Under the pieces are notes generated by a model. The model saw nothing but the letters and a program-made list of their open reading frames with translations. It was not told the origin of the DNA and made no database searches. Below, piece by piece: positions 36,955 through 50,200 of a stretch of 64,000 nt of DNA (the stretch's first letter is position 1; every line of letters starts with the position of its first letter). The DNA is from Sipunculus nudus (lineage: Eukaryota; Annelida; Sipuncula; Golfingiida; Sipunculidae): the NCBI GenBank assembly GCA_026874595.1, contig CM049322.1, forward strand, positions 10,378,400-10,442,399, read 5' to 3'. Both the position numbers and the translations under genes were made by a program.

Positions 36955-37556
36955 CCTCGTTCGCAATACAATCTTGAATATTAGCAGCCGTTAAAGCAGT
37001 GTTATAGAGACCTCTGCACAGGAAACCTCTATGCGGCTAAATAACTAATTTATTGGTGGTATGTGTTGGCCTCTATTTACACTGTAATTAACTAACACTG
37101 ACTACCACTGATGGTTGCAACATGCTGACTCTAACAATGACGGCACCAAAGGCAGTCATTGGACCAGAACCAACTCAGGGATATTTGCTCTTTTATTACA
37201 TCCACACACTAGATTTATAAATAATCAACTTGTTATAATAATACAGCTATAAGACTAGAACATTGAAAACAAAAAACTACAGAACAGTATATGTGTGTGC
37301 ATGTTTTGTGTAAGAAAGATACACAATTTTTACAACAGAACAATCGATATAGCCTTAATTGTCTTGGCCTAGATTTAGGGCTACATATTCCATATATTCA
37401 TGAAAAGAAATGTGAATACTACTGCAATTAATTTGAATCCGAATACAAATACTTTTGAACTTTTTACGAATGTATTCGAATACGAATACGAATACTGAAA
37501 ATACCTGTATTTGAATACAATGAACACGAATGCTGAATACGAATACCCCATACCTG
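36476..37556. mobile_element. Candidate hAT-like element with GAATAC repeats, copy 2
   Basis: Duplicate of 31522-32596 with the same flanking GCACTGA words. Confidence 0.45.
36902..36950. repeat. (AG)n microsatellite, copy 2 of the GA tract
   Basis: Equivalent of 31947-31990, longer and with C in place of G at its 5' edge. Confidence 0.95.
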
Positions 37557-37998
37557 GCACTGACCCATGGGCACACTGTTACTCGCTTGTTTGGCCTTTT
37601 CGTTGATTAAGCGCTTATTTGGCGGACTCTGCGTGTACGCACAGAATGTTGTTCACCATCTGAGACCAAACGCGTATGTCTGTAGCCCATAGGTCACCAT
37701 TCCAGAGATAAGGTGACACTCATGTGATAAATGGTTTAACTTGCGTATCAAAGTTAATGAATATTCATCGGGCTACCGAGCACTTTTTTTAATTTCCATT
37801 GTTATTTCTGAGTCTTTTGAATACTCAGTATCTATCAGCAGGATCCTGTATAAATATGCTGGTAATGCTGGGTCAGACATACACGGCCCACATAAATCAT
37901 CGAGGAGAGATCTCCAGCAGTAGCAGATCTTCGAGTGAATAGGTTGGGGTGACGACCCGTAAATTGTTCTCAATTGCCTCTTTCTGTAAATGTAATGT

Positions 37999-40900
37999 TA
38001 GATACTTAGTTTTAGCTCACAGAATGGGCAAATAGATTAAATACTTTTAGTAGACTTTTTTATAGGAAGGTCCGTTTAAGCAAAAAGCAGCTTAAAGGTG
38101 TAGTTAAAATTTGAGTAGGGACCGTCATTCAAACTCCATGCACGGAATTTTAACTGTTAGATGAATATGATTGTTATGTCAATATGCGAGGTATCGCTAA
38201 TCTTTTTGATAATGCCACATATTATAACTTGTGTACTTTGTACAACGGGAAACGGGTATGACCTAACGATCCATAAGGAGGAACCTTTCTAGGCAGTAAG
38301 CCTTCACGGCATTCGTGCCGAGGTACATGATATTGCTACAGAAGTTTTGAGTATTTTCGTGTATTTTTCTTCCTTGTAGCCTTTTGCCCCGGGGCGAGAC
38401 CACGTCCACGCAAGGGGCAGAGTGGGTGTACTGTCCAGTTGAGGAAGTAGTGGACATCCCGAAGAGCGAACAGTAACTTGTGAAATGCAGACCAGCACCA
38501 CAGAACCACACGGTCGACGCAGGGCGATGAAAGGTGCTCATGTTTATCCTGGGGGACGGAATGATTTGTCAGTGACGAGAAGGATCGATTTTTAAACTGT
38601 GAGAATCCATTGTCAAACAGTCACTTATATATGCATGTTAGGGTAAGGGCCCGTGACCAGAAGTTATTTAAATAAATGGCTGAAAATTAAGTAGCATATT
38701 TACACAGATTGCCTGGCAATTTATATGATTTGTATCACATAAAGATAAGAGAAGATATTTTTTTCAGGAATCAAATTAAGCAACTGGCTAATTGTTTTTC
38801 ACAACTGACTTTTGGTTTATAAGGATATATCCTACAACTTGGGTCATCAGGTTTATTTCTGCAGTTAGTAGCAGAACATAAAGTCTTCATGTTAATGGTA
38901 GTTTTGCAGGGCACTAGCGTGAACTACACGTCATTGGTCTCCCCGAGAAGCAATTACTAGTGAGTAGCTACTAGCTACAAGGAAGCCCTTGTAAATGTAT
39001 AAGTTGAGCAGGGGGACCAAGATATCATCTATGATAGGTGGCCTGGAATAGTAATCACCAGTCAGTAGCTACAACGATACCCTACACAAATGTATTGCAG
39101 GGGTACGTATATCACACGTCTTAGATTTCCTCATGAAGCCAAGACCCTTATCGGTTAACAAACGCCCTTGCTTCCATGATACAAATAATATGGTAGCCAT
39201 TTCACATTGCACAAATTAATAGTAATAAATATTCCGATTCACGAGAATTCAAATTGGATTGTTTATTATTTTGAAGATAGAACTATTATGGTATAAATTA
39301 TGAAGCAAGTGACATTTGGCCAATTAACAATTTAAGTATTCTAATTTATATAATCAATTAATATTATTTTTTGGCCTTTGACAAATTTTGGAATTTTTAG
39401 TACAGCTGACTTAGATATACTGAACTTTAGCTTGATAGTTTTTGTTAATCATCCGTCATTTTCCCCTCATTAGTTTTTTTGTTAATAATCCGTCCTTGCC
39501 CCCATTTTTTTCTATTTACCGTAGAATTCAATGCTTAGCTCATCTGAATATATTAAACTGTATTGATAAACTTTTTCTTATAATTTTCTCCGAATTTTAA
39601 AATGAAATGGATGTATATTTTGATTTAAAATGTAATATGAGAATTGGCTTTTAATTTAGGAATCATCTTGGTTTTTCTTTACTTCCTTCCTGATTATATT
39701 TTAAGATGGTTTCATGCATTTACATTAGGCATTTTTCATGCATATTACATAAACTTTGTTATTTATACTAACACGTTTACAAATCTTTTACCATTAAGGA
39801 CAGACTGAAATTAAGGGCTTGGGACCATGTATTTATATGATGCAATTATTCTGGGAAAAAAAAGATATGAACAGATGTAGGTGTCTCAAAAACAAAATCA
39901 AATGCTCTGGCTGCTTCCACAGTATTCTTTCATGCAACATCGATCGGAATTAAAATGTAATATCATCTAGAGAATTGACTAAAAAGCAATTGACACCAGG
40001 CCAATTTGTTATTTGCAAGTTAAAAAACAGAAGTATAACTGTAAACCATTAGTTTAACAATCTAATCAAACTGATCATTAAGTTAATAATTGACTGAACA
40101 TTTTAGTCATTTCTTGTAATGGCTGTTGGTCAGAGGCATAACTTTTTTTAAAATTTAATATAATATTTCGATGACGCTCAGTATTACAAGGAAGCACTGC
40201 CATAGGAGCGATGAAACCAATATATTCCTTTCTTTTTCTTTGCTTTGTAGGAACAATCTAGAATAAGCCCTAAAACATAGGCAACTAATTGCCTCATATT
40301 ATACTCAAGAGTGGGTGGGTTATTTACGGAATACCAAACAGAAATAAATAGTAAATTTAAATGTAATTTACCGTCCTAGAGTTGGCAAGTAATATAATAT
40401 AGAGCTTGTATTAATTTGTTATTTATAAACATGCCTTTGAAATCTGCTGCTGACCCACTGTTTATAAATGTTTTGAGTGCGTTTTCTGCCAGCTTGTTAA
40501 TTTCATAGCATTTAGTACACAAAAGACCGTAAGAGTTCCTTTACATATTTCTAAAGCTGATCATGTGTTTCCGCCCGTTGGCTTATGTATTAAAATCAAA
40601 GATTACTATAGATGTATTAGGAAACATATTGGCTCTGATGTTTTGTACTCCACTCTTACATATAAATATCTGAACATCGATAAGTTCTGTTTTATACTAC
40701 ATTTTGTGTCAGATTGGGCCCAGAGTCAACGGGAAATGTTTCGGGAGCACTGTAATGAGGTTACTTGATCTGGAGCAGTATCAAGTAGATACTCAGATGT
40801 TTCCGACGTATGTTAAATACTCCTTGATACAGAAAACACCTATTAATCACTCCCGTAGAAGGGGATGCTGACACATTTCCTTAATATTTGCTTCACCGTA

Positions 40901-43877
40901 AATTGAAGGTCAGGGTTCTATTAATTACAGCTTGAAGTACCTACTTGCAGTGCATTTAAGTCGTGCAATGCAAACAGATAGGAAAGGGTTTGTTTACTAA
41001 ATTCGGCCTGCTATATGTGGACATAGAGGTGGGCGTACAGAGATACTTCTAAAGGGAAAGGATTCATCTCAAACGATGATTAAACCGAGGTTACAAATTG
41101 CTTCTAAGCTTGGCCTATCCGTATTAAAATGGGCATCAGGGGAATCATGAATGACTAACAGCGAGATAGACAGAGAGATAGATAGAAGATATAGAAATAA
41201 AAAGTATAACAGGAAGATCGATACAGGGAGTGCAAGAAAGACAGACAGATATTCAGTGGTAAGCTTAGATTCCTTAACTACCGAATGCGGGGTGCAGCAT
41301 GCAGAATGCGGGGTAAACGTTGAGAAACTTCACGTGTTTTCTATAAGTTGTCCCTGGATTCCAGGCGGAACCGGCGAAATTGCTACATGTAGCGATACGT
41401 TTTTCTTGATCCGCATTCCGCATGCCGGAACCACGCATAAAGAATCTCAGCTTCTTATTCAGTCGATAGCATACCGCGTTCCGCATTCCGTACATTAGGA
41501 ATTTTAGCTGTTGCCAAACAATGAAAGAATCTGTCAGAAAAGACAGAACTTTTAATATTGCACTTATATTCACAAACAACTAGCTTTAGAGATGCAGAGT
41601 TAATAGCTACCTTCATCAGGAGGATGATCCTGGTCGATAGTGAATATGTGCCGAATATACATGCCACGGATGTTACAGACTTTTTTAGAATGTTTTTTGA
41701 GTTCTCAGATGTAAACCTTCCTTCATTAAACTAAAAGCGAATCGATGTCCAATGTCCGTAAGTCCGAATCTTAAGCATTTATTTTATTTGAGACCGGCTA
41801 GGTTCGATGCATGTTTATTAATAGTAATGACGTTAAAGTGGGTTTCGTTAGTTTCTAGAGAATATGGATTAAACGTGACTTTACAAATATGTAAAAATAT
41901 GATGCAATGACATGATGCATGCTTTTTTCCGTAAAGTCAGGGGACGATTTTTACCTTTTAATGTGTTTACAAGCTGATATAAATTATTCTTTTCTTTCAA
42001 ATTTAAACAATAGTTTCTGAAAACCAGATTCACTTATTGTACACTGCCAATCTTTAATTCAACTCATCTAAAAAAACTATAACATTTATGAAACAATCAA
42101 TCTAGCTCTTCACGACAGACTCACAAAAACATATGCTTATACTAACATAAATGGTGATAAATTAGACTGCTGTTGTTACCTGTCTGAAAAATGAGAGGTT
42201 AGTTATAGAATCAGTCAACATATTTTGCGTTAGTACAGTTATATATAGAAATGTATAAGACAATAACTAACATTGGTGTTGGTGTAAAAATCTCATACCG
42301 GGGTCATTTATTCGATAATCAATCATTTTTTGTCTCTATTAATTACACACTAAAAAATTCAGCACCAGTTGCATCTTGGCATAAATACGGAAGTATTTGT
42401 TATCAACCAAAGACATCCACGATGTAGCCATGTATTCATGCATTGATAAATCAATTTATGTTGGTTTTCGTTCCTTCAATGAAAACATCCATTTCGCGAA
42501 ATTATACTAAATACTATCGACTAAAATCATGACAAGTGGGTCTCTGTTATCATCAGAAAATATTGAACATGTGTGTCCTGTTGATGGTGTCAATCCTGTT
42601 TTTAGGAGGTACGACTCCAGTCATATTTGATTAACAATTGTTATATACATTTATAGTGTAGGTGCAATTATAGCTTACATGGACTAATCAGGCAGATGGA
42701 AAAATAATGTAAAAAAGGCTGGCATTGACGGTTTTTTTTTTATGCAGGGCGGCCTGTACCTTCAGGTTGCATCTGTAAGGGGGATAGATTATTTGGTTTC
42801 TCATTTTTTTCAATGTCTCTAACTTGAATTATTTTGAAAGAGGAATCCATGAAACTTCCGTGATCTCGGTTTTATATCGATATTTTTTTTTCATTTTTCC
42901 CAATAAACCAAAGAGAAGTGTACCCCTCTCCCTTATTCTCCGTAATTGTTGTAGATTAGAGGGTGATGGATGAAAACGGACAAGATACATGAGCCTGTAG
43001 TGGTTGCTGGAAAGTACCTTTTTGCATTTGCTAAGTATTATTGGAGATAAGTTAAAACAATACCAGGTGTCATCAGATGTCAGTCCAATAGTCCATACAC
43101 TGGTTCACCTATTAATTAAAAATTCATTTAAATGATGAACCTGAACATGTCAGAAAATTTCAAATGTTAGAGCTGGCCAGGATCAACCTACATCAATTAC
43201 TATAACAGACGCACTGACATTCACACGGTATTTGGTGGCAGCCCTCTCTCCAACAACAATACAATCTTCATAAAAAAATAATTGTAGTTTAGGTGCTTAT
43301 TTGGTCTAACATTTAATAAAACCGAATATCTCATACACAGTTAACCCTGCAATAAATGTTATATTGTATTCTATACATGAATCGCAAGACCTGTTTTGAT
43401 TTTCGGAACCACAAATATAAAATTACAATTTTTGTAAATAATTTGACAACAGCTGAATATTTTGTGTGAAAAGCGCAAAGGGGGGGGGGGGGGGAATAAA
43501 CCAAAATGTGCAGGATTGATGGGGGGGGGGGGCGGGGGCAGATTCAAAGATTTTGCTGGGCGAGGATGGCTGCGGACTGAAAAGAGTTTATATAGTATAG
43601 GGCTATGTAGTTAATGTATAGAAATTATTCTTATTTTACTTTAATACATAGTGATACATCAGAGAAAGATAAGCACTGTGCAACAGAACAGTGGACACTG
43701 ATGCTAATGGTAAACATGTAATAGAAAAACATCGTTCACTGTTACTCATAATTTTTATTAATAAAATAAAACACTATTATTGCACCATGCCGGCTGCCAT
43801 TGATTTATATACATTTACGTAGCTAAGATACTTTTGACAGATTATTTACAAGAATTATAGGGAAAAAATTCACAAGT
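37999..43877. other. Mostly unique AT-rich intergenic sequence
   Basis: No gene is supported. Minor features are: a GC-richer patch at 38263-38541; a small duplication near 38940-39110 sharing AGTAGCTAC; a GATA/GACA-rich patch near 41155-41250; GAATGCGG and CCGCATTC words in opposite orientation between 41283 and 41490; and poly-G runs near 43481-43493 and 43520-43531. Confidence 0.45.
38263..38541 (-). other. GC-richer open stretch of unknown origin
   Basis: Two overlapping minus-strand frames (38263-38541 and 38304-38501) stay open across a patch clearly richer in G and C than its surroundings. No conserved motif, signal peptide or splice consensus is recognised. It may be a fragment of a coding repeat or a decayed exon. 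It is listed for composition only. Confidence 0.2.
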
Positions 43878-44071
43878 CAGAAGCGGATCCGGGGGATGGG
43901 TCCAGGGGGTCTGGACCCCCCTTTTTACCTAAAGCAACCTTTTTTAAAAAGGTTTTAGACAAATTTTGCGGCCTGGACGCCCATTTCCGGACCTGAAGAC
44001 CTTTTTTTTAGGATTACCATAAGTCCTCCTGGGTTGAAACCCCCTTTTCCTAAATCCTGGATCTGCCCCTG
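43878..44071. mobile_element. Short G/C-rich MITE, copy 2
   Basis: The 194-bp unit starts CAGAAGCGGATCCGGG and ends CCTGGATCTGCCCCTG, giving imperfect inverted termini (CAG..GC.GATCC.GG). The interior includes GGGTCTGGACCCCCC and TTTTTTAAAAAGG. It is the inverted relative of 19309-19510. No coding frame or clear target duplication. Confidence 0.65.
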
Positions 44072-45279
44072 CAGGTTTAAGCACATTTTAGATGAAAGTA
44101 ACAATCAGCAACATGTTAGCTCCCATGAAGAAATTCCTTGATCTGCCATTGTTGACATGCATGTTTTGCAACTACAAGATACCAGATAACAGATTCTACT
44201 CTTGTCAGCTCTGGGGTTGACAGCCAGCCATATGGTTTATAACAGTGATGGCACTCTGCACATGAAAATTAACAGCAGTGAAAACCTAGTAAACCAGGAT
44301 TGACACCTGCTACTGCTACAAACACTTCCATGTGAACAGCCTTGTAGACCACTGACCAATCACCAACTGAGACTATCTCTCCTCAAAATTAGCACCATAA
44401 ATTACAATCTCCCAATCACTCAAATGCGAATAAACATAGTTGTTGTTTTATCCACATATAATATCGCATCCCTTTTTCCATCAGAAAATGATCATCTTGG
44501 AAATCAGGAGTTCGCCTCATTAGCTAAGTAGCTTGCACTCGATCCATTGATTCATGTTTATCTAAATATGCATAAGCAGGGTATCACTTGAATGTATTTA
44601 CCATATTGTATTAATAAATCAATCAAACTAATGAAACAGCTGTGACTGTCCCTGGTTCGACCACCACTGGGTCCTCAATGGCAAGGTGTTATCTCGTTCA
44701 GCCTCAGAGTTTCGCTCTAATGTCTTATGTTATGTGTAATGTTATGACTGCTGGATTTTTCTTTACCCTGTGCATATAAAAACCTGAAATCCAGAAGGCT
44801 TAATAATAGCATTCTTATCATATGGATACCTTCATCCTCGTTCAATAGACAGTGCCACCAACAGGCCATGGACCTTTCCTTAAAAAAAAATTAAAAAGGG
44901 CTACAGGCCTTATATGAACCTGTGCAAATGACATATACATCAGGTATATTGCTTTTATGCTGTAACATTACTTTTCAAGTACATGTGTAACATGTATATA
45001 TACGATGCAAGTACTAAACATTCTAAACCGAAGGACCAGCACCAACTAGAATATGGGTAGTCGACAATGACTATGTGTATACGCCAAAATGAGTGGTATG
45101 GGTGAAGAGATGCATGGATTGAGTGGTAAGGGGAAAGAGAGTGAGATGTGTTGCATACTGGCATGGTGGCACCACCTGCCAACTTTACAAACTAGGGACC
45201 CATGTGTCCTGACGCTCAGCTGACTTTGTCTATCAGGATATTTTTACCTGTGACCTTGAACAATGATCTTGTAAATAAA
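44072..45279. other. Non-coding sequence, no gene seen
   Basis: GGTGGCACCACCTGCC at about 45169 is a dispersed module also found in other repeats of this window. Otherwise nothing recognisable. Confidence 0.4.
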
Positions 45280-47560
45280 AAATCTGAGAACTAAAATGAA
45301 CAATATTCATGCAAAGAATCATGGTGATCAATCCACAAGATGTTCAGAAACAGTATCATATTTTGCATATTCTGTGGTGGAGGGGGGGGGGGATACTTCG
45401 GAGCCCCATACCTCAAAGGGCATGGGTAACAGAGGCCTAATTTCAGACTTCCACAAAGAATTTTTATGGGCCTCCCAGCATGTTGAGAAAGAAGATTCTA
45501 GGTCCAGTCATTACAATTTGTGCCTTATTAACAGAAGACCAAATCTTTAAACGTCTCAACAATAGAGAAAAAAAATTCTTTGACAAATTGAAAAAAATAC
45601 AAGTTTGCATAGAAGAAGCATAGAAGAAGACAGCATCCTTAAAAGTCTGAAAAATAGGGAAAAAATACTGACAAAAAAAATAAAAATATAGGTGGCACCA
45701 GTAGTGTGCAGAAACTGATGAAACACTCCAAGATCAATATCCATGCCAAAATCATGGTGATATACGCATTAGTTGTTCAGATACTTGAGCTTTTGTATCA
45801 AATTTTCCATTATTTTGGGAGGTACCTCGGAGCCCAATAGCTCAGAGGATATAGTCACAGTGACCTAATTTCAGGTTTCCAAGGAGAATTTTTATGGACC
45901 TCCCAGGATATCAAGAAAGAAGATTCCAGTTCCAATGGTTACCATTTGTGCCCTGCTAATGGACAACCGGACGGACAACGGACAAAGCGCCATACCTAAA
46001 AATGTATTCCATATTTTATATATATATAGGAATCTGACAATTTGATATGGGTATATGAGAACTAATTTCAGGATTCCAAAGGATCCAGTCTTTTCTTGGA
46101 CCACCCTTTATGTAAAGCTAGAAAATTCCAGATTCAGTGGTTTGTTTCCTATAAATGGAAGACTGCATCTTTAAAGGTCTTAAAATGAGAGAAAAACATA
46201 GTAAAAAATATAAAAATACAGGTGGCGCCATCAGTCTGCAGAAACTGATGAAACACTCAATGATCAATATGCATGCAAAGAATCATGGAGATCAATGCAT
46301 TAGTCTTTCAGATATTTGAGTTCTTGTATCAAATTTTGGTGAAAGGATATGGGTAACAGAGACCTAATTTCAAGTTTCAAAGGGGACTTTTCATGGGCCA
46401 CACTGAATGTCAAGAAAGAAGATTCTAGATCCAGTCGTTATAATTTGTGCCCTGTTTACAGATGACAGCATCTTTAAAGGTCTCAAAAATAGAGAGAAAA
46501 AAATTGTAAAATAAAATACAAGTGGCACCATCAGTCTGCAGGAACTGATGAAACACCTCATGCATGATCAATATGTATGCTAATATCATGACCATCAGTG
46601 TTGACGTTATTGAGATATTGCAGATTTTCATGGATCTCTCAGGATTTTAGGTTACAAGATTCTAGGTTCAGTTGTTACGATTTTTGCCTTGTTAACAGAT
46701 GACTAAATCTTTGTTCTGTGGGGTATTTCAGAGCGCCATAGCTTGAAGGATATGGGTAACAGAAACCTAATTCCAGGTTTCCATGTAGGCATTTCATGGG
46801 TCTCCCTGTTTGTGAAGAATGAAGATACTAGGTCCAGTCTTTACAATTTGTGCCTTGTTAATTGATAACAACATCTTTAAAGGTCACACATATAGAGAAA
46901 AAAAATTGTAAAAAATAAAAAAACAATACAGGTAGCGCCACCAGTCTAATGGGACTGATGAAACAGCTGATGATCAATAAGTATGCCAAAAATCATGATA
47001 TTGCATGATATATATAGAACATATTGCAGTTTTTGTATAAAAGGTTGGACTATTCTGGGGAGTACTTTGGAGTCCCATAGCTCGGAGGATGTGGGTAACA
47101 GAGACCTAATTTCAGGTTTCCAAAGAGATTTTTCATGAACCTCTCAAAATTTGAGATTATAAGATTGTAGTTTCAGTCGTTACAATTTGTGTCCTGTTAA
47201 TAGATGACCAAATCTTTGTTCTGGGGTACTTCGAAGCCCTAAAGCTCAAAGGATATGGGTAACAAAGACCTAATTTCAGGTTCCCATGTAGACATTTCAT
47301 CAGTCTCCCTGTGTGTCAAGAATGAAGATTGTACATCCAGTCATTATGATTTGTGTCCTGTTAACAGATGACCAAATCTTTGTCTGGGGGGGGGGGGGGG
47401 TCTTCGGAGCCCAAAAGCTCGAAGGTTATGGGTAATCCCAGTATCATAAAGGTAAATGCAGGTGGCGCCACCAATACCTTAATTTTAGATATGACTCATG
47501 TGACCAACATTGCCATAAAATTTGGTGATGATAACTCCAGCTGTTTCTGAGATTGTAATT
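45280..47560 (+). repeat. Tandem array of diverged ~300-bp units
   Basis: Ordered words recur through the array: GGTGGCGCCAxCAGTCTGCA, AACTGATGAAACAC, GATCAATATGCATGC, ATTAGTxxTTCAGATA, TTGTATCAAATTTT, GGGxAGTACTTCGGAGCCCA, GGATATGGGTAACAGA, GACCTAATTTCAGGTTTCCA, TTTTTCATGGxCCTCxC, AAGAAAGAAGATTCTA and TTACAATTTGTGCCCTGTTA. At least six partial or full units are seen with indels, and poly-G runs occur at about 45384 and 47386-47400. Reverse-oriented units lie at 17631-18340. Short frames inside are not genes. Confidence 0.85.
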
Positions 47561-47739
47561 TAAGTATGAAGATGACAAAGTTCAACCTCATGTATGTCTA
47601 CCAGAAATCACCAAACTGGAACCATTTGAACAAATTTGAGAGAGAAGGTTCCAGGGATTATTTCTGTGAAATATTGGACAATTTGGCCAGACAGTTTCAG
47701 AGAAGAAGATTTTTAAAGCTTTTTTTTAGCTTTTATTCA

Positions 47740-48540
47740 ATGTGTGATGGTCCTACAGGACTGGGTTATGAGTCCTATACGAGTGGGTTATGGTTTCATG
47801 ACATCAGGAGAAGTGTGTGATCGTCCTGCGGGACTGGGTGATGAGTCTTACAGGAGTTGGTGGTGATCTTATGACATCAGGAGGAGTGTGTGATGGTCCT
47901 GCAGGACTGGGTGATGAGTCCTACAGGAGTGGGTGGCGGTCTCATGACCTCAGGAGGAGTGTGTGATGGTCCTGCAGGACTGGGTGATGAATCCTACTGG
48001 AGTTGGTGATGGTCTCTTGACAGCAGGAGGAGTGTGTGATGGTCCTACATGACTGGGTGGTGAGTCCTACAGGAGTGGGTGATAGTCACATGACATCAGG
48101 GGGAGTGTGTGATGGTCCTGCGAGACTGGGTGATGAGTCCTTCGCGAGTGGGTGATGGTCTCATGTCATCAGGAGAAGTGTGTGATGGTCCTGCGGGACT
48201 GGGTAATGAGACCTACAGGAGTGGGTGATGGTTTAATTACATCAGGAGGAGTGTGTGATGGTCCTGCAGGACTGGGTGATGAGTCCTACAGGAGTGGGTG
48301 ATGGGCTCATGACATCAGGAGAAGTGTGTGATGGTCCTGCAGGACAGGGTGATGAGTCCTACAGGAGTTGTTGATGGTCTCATTACATCAGGAGGAGTGT
48401 GTGATGGTCCTGCAGGACTGGGTGATGAGTCCTACAGGAGTGGGTGATGGTCTCATGACATCAGGAGAAGTGTGTGATGGTCCTGCAGGACTGGGTGATG
48501 AGTCCTACTGGAGTGGGTGGTGACCTCATGACATTAGGAA
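47740..48540 (+). repeat. 73-bp minisatellite, about 11 copies
   Basis: GTGTGTGATGGTCCTGC recurs every 73 bp (for example at 47813 and 47886) to about 48540. Each unit contains two short self-complementary blocks, GTCCTGCAGGAC and TCCTACAGGA. Since 73 is not a multiple of three, no frame is maintained and the array is non-coding. Confidence 0.95.
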
Positions 48541-48963
48541 GACTTATACTTATATTTGATATATTTGTTTACATTTGCTCGGTTCTCACTGGTACTTGTT
48601 TACATTTCTGAGGGTATTTTTTTTCTGTATTTGATGTATTTTTTTTTTCATTTCTGAGGTGTATTTTGTAAAAATTTACAACACAAGATAATTTCTATGG
48701 TTAGGATTTGTTTATGATAAATCAAATAAAAAGGATTGTTTGCTTTTATTTTATCTCTGACTAGGTGACCCTGATGACTTTTGAAATTGCAGTAAAGTGC
48801 CTTATGAATTGTATATATTGCACGGCTATTTTCATTTGCCGGAAAGTAAAGAGTAAGTCCTGCAGATAATTATAATTAGTTATCGTTTTATTTCATCATT
48901 TAATAAAGTGTATGTGAAAAAATGGCAGTGTTCATTTTATAACTTTTGATTTATATTTATTTC

Positions 48964-50200
48964 TGTATGGAATGCCACCTGAAGGTGAATGTTGATAAAA
49001 CTAAAGTTGTTGTATTTAGAAACATGAAAAATGGTATTATAAAGGTAGAAAGCTTGATGAGGTCAGTAGTTATAGGTGCTTGAGAGGGGTATTTACTTCT
49101 GGTCTGAAATGGGTAGAAATGGTTAAAAGATCTAATGTGCCAAGCAAATAAAATTGTTTTAATGCTAAGAAAATTCATTTCTGAGAATGAATATATTACT
49201 GTAAAAGAATCATTCTCTCTGTTTGATAAGATGGTTGTACCTAAACTTTCATTTGGCAGTAAATTATGGGGTTACAAAAAAAAAACAAGATTAAATTGAA
49301 CGGGTCCACAATAAATTTTGTGACTACATACTGGGGATTCATTCTTCTTCACCGGATGCTGCTGCGCTAGTGAGTGTGGAAGATATTCTCTGTTAATCAG
49401 ATTTATATTAAAATTTATTTCTTATTAGGTTAAAATAATAAGAATGTAAGATTATAGGTACCCTATAGCGTTAGAGGCAAAATTATAAAGGTTGGACAGA
49501 GAAGGAAAGAATACATGGGCAACAAGGGTAAAATGTGTTATTCTCTTTTGGCTTTGGGATACATGGATACTTCAAGATGTAGTTGATATTTATATATTTC
49601 TGTCAGATTTCAAACAAAAGTTACATGATAATGAAAGGTAAGAATTGACAGCTATAACATAGAAAGTAATGGAAGATTGACACTATATTCTATCTTTAAA
49701 AGTTTATTAAACACTGAATTATATTTATCAGCAGTTCCAAATAAGAGATTCACAGAATTAGTTAAGCAAGATTTAGAACATCCTCAAGTAGTCTAGAAAT
49801 AGAAGTTGGTCGTCACAAGAAAAGAGCTTGGGGGAGAGTTATGTTGTAAAAATTGTCTTAAACAAGGAGAATCTTATATCGAAGATGAGTTCCACTTTGT
49901 CATAAAATTTCCTTTATATATTTCATTAAGAAAAACATATCTGTCTGAAGTTAATAAATGTGTTTCATTCCATTAATGTCTACCACAAATTATATTTAAC
50001 AATTAACAAGCTTGCAGCATTTGTATGTCAGCATTTGTATATTTGTTAAAAGAGAGTCATTTCTAGATGATGCTATATGAACTAGTAATGATGGATATTT
50101 TCTGTGTATCATCTGTTTTATGTTGTCATGAAATTTTATGCTATGTATTTACCATGGACTTAAATCAAGTTTGTGAAACTTTGGCATTTTCTATGTTCTT
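48964..50200 (+). pseudogene. Decayed LINE (non-LTR retrotransposon) reverse-transcriptase C-terminal remnant
   Basis: Translation in shifting frames gives blocks typical of the thumb and C-terminal part of LINE ORF2: HLKVNVDKTKVVVF from 48979, LRGVFTSGLKW near 49080, LSFGSKLWGY near 49240-49270, and HNKFCDYILGIHSSSPDAAA near 49300-49365. A cysteine/histidine cluster with CCKNC, then EDEFHF, lies near 49840-49900. Frameshifts and in-frame stops break the frame repeatedly, so it is non-functional. The N-terminal endonuclease and RT palm are not seen upstream, consistent with 5' truncation. Clade is not assigned. Confidence 0.75.

Larger units (their letters stand above)
33037..37998 (+). repeat. 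Tandem segmental duplication, copy 2 (~4.96 kb)
   Basis: Direct head-to-tail copy of 28089-33036. It starts at GTCATGAG (33037), which is fused directly to the end of copy 1, and ends at TGTAATGT (37998), after which the sequence becomes unique (TAGATACTTAG). All internal features of copy 1 recur in order with microsatellite length changes and very few substitutions. Confidence 0.95.

Noticed and set aside
43878-44071. Target-site duplication for the short MITE.
   Set aside because: The eight bases on either side do not match, so no duplication is claimed.
45700-46990. Repeated CTGATGAAAC words in the 300-bp array resemble a ribozyme core.
   Set aside because: There is no room for stem II between CUGAUGA and the following bases; it is simply a conserved word of the repeat.
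47740-48540. GTGATGAGTCCTACAGGAG in the minisatellite looks like a hammerhead core (CUGAUGAGUCC...GGAC).
   Set aside because: The first core base is wrong and no GAAA box follows the second stem, so a hammerhead cannot form.
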